The notes under the pieces are model-generated. The model was given only the letters and a program-made list of their open reading frames with translations, was not told the origin of the DNA and made no database searches. A stretch of 64,000 nt of DNA from Pseudomonas lini (GTDB lineage: Bacteria > Pseudomonadota > Gammaproteobacteria > Pseudomonadales > Pseudomonadaceae): NCBI RefSeq assembly GCF_030812475.1, contig NZ_JAUSSR010000014.1, positions 62,001 to 126,000 on the forward strand, given 5' to 3'. Positions 61,205 through 64,000 of this stretch are shown piece by piece. The translations under genes and the position numbers were made by a program. Positions within the stretch are counted from its first letter, which is position 1; every line of letters starts with the position of its first letter.

Positions 61205-62758
61205 ATGCCCCGTAAAACCTGGCGCGCCGCGCTCGCCGCCTATGCCAGCCCTTCAACGCTTGTGCTGTTGTTGCTTGGTTTCGCCGCCGGCCTACCCTAC
61301 ATGCTGGTGTTTTCGACACTTTCAGTCTGGCTGCGTGAAGCCGGCGTGGCTCGCGAAACCATCGGCTATGCAAGCCTGATCGGTCTGGCCTACGCCTTTA
61401 AATGGGTCTGGTCACCGCTGCTCGATCAATGGCGCCTGCCACTGCTCGGCAAGCTCGGTCGACGCCGCTCCTGGCTGGTGCTCTCCCAGGCACTGGTAAT
61501 TCTCGGCTTGATCGGGATGGGTTTCTGCGACCCGCAAAAGCATTTGTCCTGGCTGATCGCTATCGCCGTGGTCGTCGCCTTCGCCTCGGCGACACAAGAC
61601 ATCGCGGTCGACGCCTATCGCCTGGAAATCGCCGAAGACAGCCGCCAGGCCGCGCTGGCCGCCAGTTACATGTCCGGCTACCGGATTGCCGCGCTGCTGG
61701 CCACCGCCGGCGCGCTGTTCTTTGCCGAAGGCTTCGGCTCCACTGGCTTCAATTACCAGCATTCGGCCTGGGCCGGCACTTACATCCTGTTCGGCGCCTT
61801 GATGGTCCCGGCGCTGCTGACGTCCTTGTTCATGCGCGAGCCGCCCGTACCGTTACGCACGCAACTGCAGGCCGGGCGCTACAGCTTTGTGCATCAACTG
61901 GCCTCGGTCTTCGTGTTGATCGTGCTGCTGGTCTCCGTCCCGGCCCTGTTCACTCAGCTCTACAACACCGACTTCGCCAGCGTGCTGTTCCAGGACGAAA
62001 GCCTGCTCGACCTGCTGCTCGAAGACCGCGCATTCCTGCGAGCGATCCTCTACATCACCCTGACCGCGCTGTGCCTGTCATCCATGGGCCGCCGCGGCCT
62101 GGCGCCGGTGCTGACGCCGGTCAACGACTTCATTTTGCGGTACCGCTGGCAGGCGCTGCTGCTGCTCGGGCTGATCGCCACCTACCGGATGTCCGACACG
62201 GTCATGGGCGTGATGGCCAACGTGTTCTACATCGACCAGGGGTTCACCAAGGATCAGATCGCCAGCGTCAGCAAAATCTTCGGCCTGATCATGACCCTGG
62301 TCGGCGCCGGCATGGGCGGCCTGTTGATCGTGCGCTTCGGCATCCTGCCGATCCTGTTCATCGGCGGGATCACCTCGGCCGGTACCAACCTGCTGTTCCT
62401 GATGCTCGCCGACATGGGCGCCAACCTGAATATGCTGATCGGCACTATCTCCCTGGACAACTTCAGCTCGGGCCTGGCGACTTCGGCATTCGTCGCCTAC
62501 CTGTCGAGCCTCACCAACCTCAAGTTCTCCGCCACCCAGTACGCGCTGCTCAGCTCGATCATGCTGCTGCTGCCACGCCTGATCGGCGGCTACTCAGGGG
62601 TGATGGTGGAGAAATACGGTTACCACGATTTCTTCCTGATTACCGCGCTGCTGGGCGTTCCGACACTGGTGTTGATCGCCGTGCACTGGTACCAGGAGAA
62701 CCGCCGCGCCGGTCCGACGCCGGAGCCGGTGCCGACCCAGGTAGCGGAGGAATCCTAG
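61205..62758 (+). CDS. ampG: AmpG-family muropeptide MFS permease
   Basis: 517 residues, about 12-14 membrane helices. AmpG-like features: LLLLGFAAGLPYMLVFSTLS at the N-terminus, LAYAFKWVWSPLLDQWRLPL and SATQDIAVDAYRLEIAED. AmpG imports GlcNAc-anhydroMurNAc peptides for cell wall recycling and beta-lactamase induction. P. aeruginosa has two paralogues (AmpG and AmpP); which one this equals cannot be told here. Confidence 0.85.
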   Translation: MPRKTWRAALAAYASPSTLVLLLLGFAAGLPYMLVFSTLSVWLREAGVARETIGYASLIGLAYAFKWVWSPLLDQWRLPLLGKLGRRRSWLVLSQALVILGLIGMGFCDPQKHLSWLIAIAVVVAFASATQDIAVDAYRLEIAEDSRQAALAASYMSGYRIAALLATAGALFFAEGFGSTGFNYQHSAWAGTYILFGALMVPALLTSLFMREPPVPLRTQLQAGRYSFVHQLASVFVLIVLLVSVPALFTQLYNTDFASVLFQDESLLDLLLEDRAFLRAILYITLTALCLSSMGRRGLAPVLTPVNDFILRYRWQALLLLGLIATYRMSDTVMGVMANVFYIDQGFTKDQIASVSKIFGLIMTLVGAGMGGLLIVRFGILPILFIGGITSAGTNLLFLMLADMGANLNMLIGTISLDNFSSGLATSAFVAYLSSLTNLKFSATQYALLSSIMLLLPRLIGGYSGVMVEKYGYHDFFLITALLGVPTLVLIAVHWYQENRRAGPTPEPVPTQVAEES

Positions 62759-62900
62759 GCTTTTTACGTAGGAAATTTCGCAAAGGGCGCGTCGATTTCC
62801 GCCCTTTGCCACCCCACCGACCGCACGCCTGTACGCCAGAAGATCTCGCCCGTACAATGCTCCGTCATTTCACGTCATCAGCAACCGACAACGGCCAACC
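62759..62900. other. Space between ampG and proS
   Basis: A hairpin GCAAAGGGCG/CGCCCTTTGC (62781-62810) without a T run might weakly terminate ampG; the proS promoter should lie after it. Confidence 0.4.
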
Positions 62901-64000
62901 ATGCGCACCAGTCAATTTTTGCTCGCCACACAGAAAGAAACGCCTTCCGATGCGGTCGTGATCAGCCATCAGCTGATGCTGCGCGCCGGCATGATCCGCA
63001 AACTCGCCTCCGGCCTGTACACCTGGCTGCCGATGGGCTTGCGAGTGATGCGCAAGGTCGAGGCCATCGTTCGCGAAGAAATGAACGCCGCGGGCGCTCT
63101 TGAAGTGTTGATGCCGAGCACGCAACCGGCTGAGCTGTGGCAGGAATCCGGGCGCTGGGAAGAATACGGCCCGGAATTGCTGCGTTTCAAGGATCGCCAC
63201 GGCCGCGACTTCTGCGCCGGCCCGACCCACGAAGAAGTGATCACCGACCTGATGCGCAACGAGTTGAGCAGCTACAAACAGCTGCCGATCAACCTGTATC
63301 AGATCCAGACCAAATTCCGTGACGAAATCCGCCCACGCTTCGGTTTGATGCGCGGTCGCGAATTCATCATGAAGGACGCCTATTCCTTCCATGCCGACCA
63401 GCCTTCGCTGCAGGTCACGTATGACCGCATGTACCAGGCGTACTGCAATGTGTTCACTCGCCTGGGCCTGAAGTTCCGTGCGGTCGAAGCCGACAACGGC
63501 TCCATCGGCGGCGCCGGCTCCCACGAGTTCCATGTACTGGCCGAATCCGGCGAAGACGATATCGTCTTCAGCAACGGTTCCGACTACGCCGCCAACATCG
63601 AGAAAGCCGAAGCCGTGCCGCGGGAAACGTCCCGTCCAGCCCCCGCCGAACAGTTGCGCCTGGTCGACACGCCGAACGCCAAGACCATCGCGCAACTGGT
63701 CGAAGGCTTCAACCTGCCGATCGAAAAGACCATCAAGACCCTGGTGGTTCACGCCGAAGAGCCAGGCAAGTTGATTGCCCTGATCATCCGCGGCGACCAC
63801 GAGCTGAACGAAATCAAGGCCGCCAACCAGCCAGGCGTCGCCAGCCCGCTGGTGATGGCGTCCGAAGCCGAACTGCGCGACGCGATTGGCGCCGGTGCCG
63901 GCTCCCTCGGCCCGCTGAACCTGCCGCTGCCGATCATCATCGACCGTTCCGTCGAACTGATGAGCGATTTCGGTATCGGTGCCAACATCGACGACAAGCA
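62901..64000 (+). CDS. proS: Prolyl-tRNA synthetase, N-terminal part
   Basis: 366 codons are visible before the right edge; the bacterial (ProS-type 1) enzyme is about 570 residues. MRTSQFLLATQKETPSDAVV, class II motif 1 (RKLASGLYTWLPMGLRVMRK), motif 2 (TKFRDEIRPRFGLMRGREF) and the start of the YbaK-like editing domain (about residues 240 onward: NLPIEKTIKTLVVHAEEPGK) are seen. Charges tRNA-Pro. Confidence 0.97.
   Translation, partial: MRTSQFLLATQKETPSDAVVISHQLMLRAGMIRKLASGLYTWLPMGLRVMRKVEAIVREEMNAAGALEVLMPSTQPAELWQESGRWEEYGPELLRFKDRHGRDFCAGPTHEEVITDLMRNELSSYKQLPINLYQIQTKFRDEIRPRFGLMRGREFIMKDAYSFHADQPSLQVTYDRMYQAYCNVFTRLGLKFRAVEADNGSIGGAGSHEFHVLAESGEDDIVFSNGSDYAANIEKAEAVPRETSRPAPAEQLRLVDTPNAKTIAQLVEGFNLPIEKTIKTLVVHAEEPGKLIALIIRGDHELNEIKAANQPGVASPLVMASEAELRDAIGAGAGSLGPLNLPLPIIIDRSVELMSDFGIGANIDDK

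Noticed and set aside
1..64000. Recent horizontal island or prophage
   Set aside because: No integrase, transposase, tRNA, phage gene or clear compositional break was seen; apart from the possible transporter insertion the window looks like ordinary Pseudomonas chromosome.

Overview
The window is a high-GC stretch of a Pseudomonas chromosome. Gene content and the many REP/REPIN repeats fit the P. fluorescens group best. Supporting signs are a pca protocatechuate cluster with an IclR-type PcaR, a bra/liv branched-chain amino acid operon, an aot-like basic amino acid transporter, a QuiP-like acylase, a CcoM-like cbb3 subunit, and about a dozen REP pairs of the GGAGC(G/T)(G/A)GCTTGC type. I saw no rRNA, tRNA, phage, insertion sequence or CRISPR. 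The window cuts through pcaB on the left and proS on the right.

Layout. 1-7.4 kb: protocatechuate (beta-ketoadipate) catabolism, all on the minus strand, in the order pcaR, pcaI, pcaJ, pcaF, pcaH, pcaG, pcaT, pcaB. Three PcaR-type half-sites are visible. 7.4-8.5 kb: a structured, mostly non-coding stretch with one small conserved-looking gene. 8.5-17.3 kb: PiT phosphate transporter, CcoM-like small protein with an ANR box, two small hypothetical genes, rapA, an MFS permease, a hydroxyisobutyrate dehydrogenase-like enzyme and a DUF2288 protein. 17.6-22.6 kb: livKHMGF. 22.8-34 kb: LysR/SDR divergent pair, periplasmic and lipoprotein genes, an FAD oxidoreductase, a PLP enzyme, nhaA, slyB, pdxH, an OmpA lipoprotein with a histone-like tail, and a beta-lactamase-fold esterase. 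34.2-44.2 kb: a GH50/agarase-like secreted protein, dinG, a CopD-like membrane protein, a DUF1145/collagen-like pair, two tandem OmpA lipoproteins, ychJ, an LEA-type lipoprotein and a His-rich SEC-C protein. 44.5-46.9 kb: QuiP-like acylase. 47.1-57.8 kb: the four-gene DNA repair set (exonuclease, ATP-dependent ligase, Lhr-type helicase, metallophosphoesterase), split in the middle by a five-gene aot-like transporter operon that is bounded by REP arrays. 57.9-64 kb: small hypothetical, dcd, cold-shock gene, DUF481 beta-barrel protein, alkyltransferase-like protein, ampG-type permease and proS.

How the genes work together. PcaR with an aromatic breakdown product should switch on the pca genes, which convert protocatechuate to acetyl-CoA and succinyl-CoA while PcaT imports substrate. 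The liv and aot-like operons are complete ABC importers; each has an intrinsic hairpin just after the binding-protein gene, which should let more binding protein than permease be made. The exonuclease-ligase and helicase-phosphoesterase pairs are each translationally coupled and probably act as one repair system despite the insertion.

No single wholly new system is proven here. The best leads are the split repair cluster, the structured RNA candidate at 7.6-7.7 kb, the ANR-box/CcoM unit, the Shine-Dalgarno-sequestering hairpin before one OmpA gene, and several unusual envelope proteins. Functions are read from motifs and remembered families; no searches were run.
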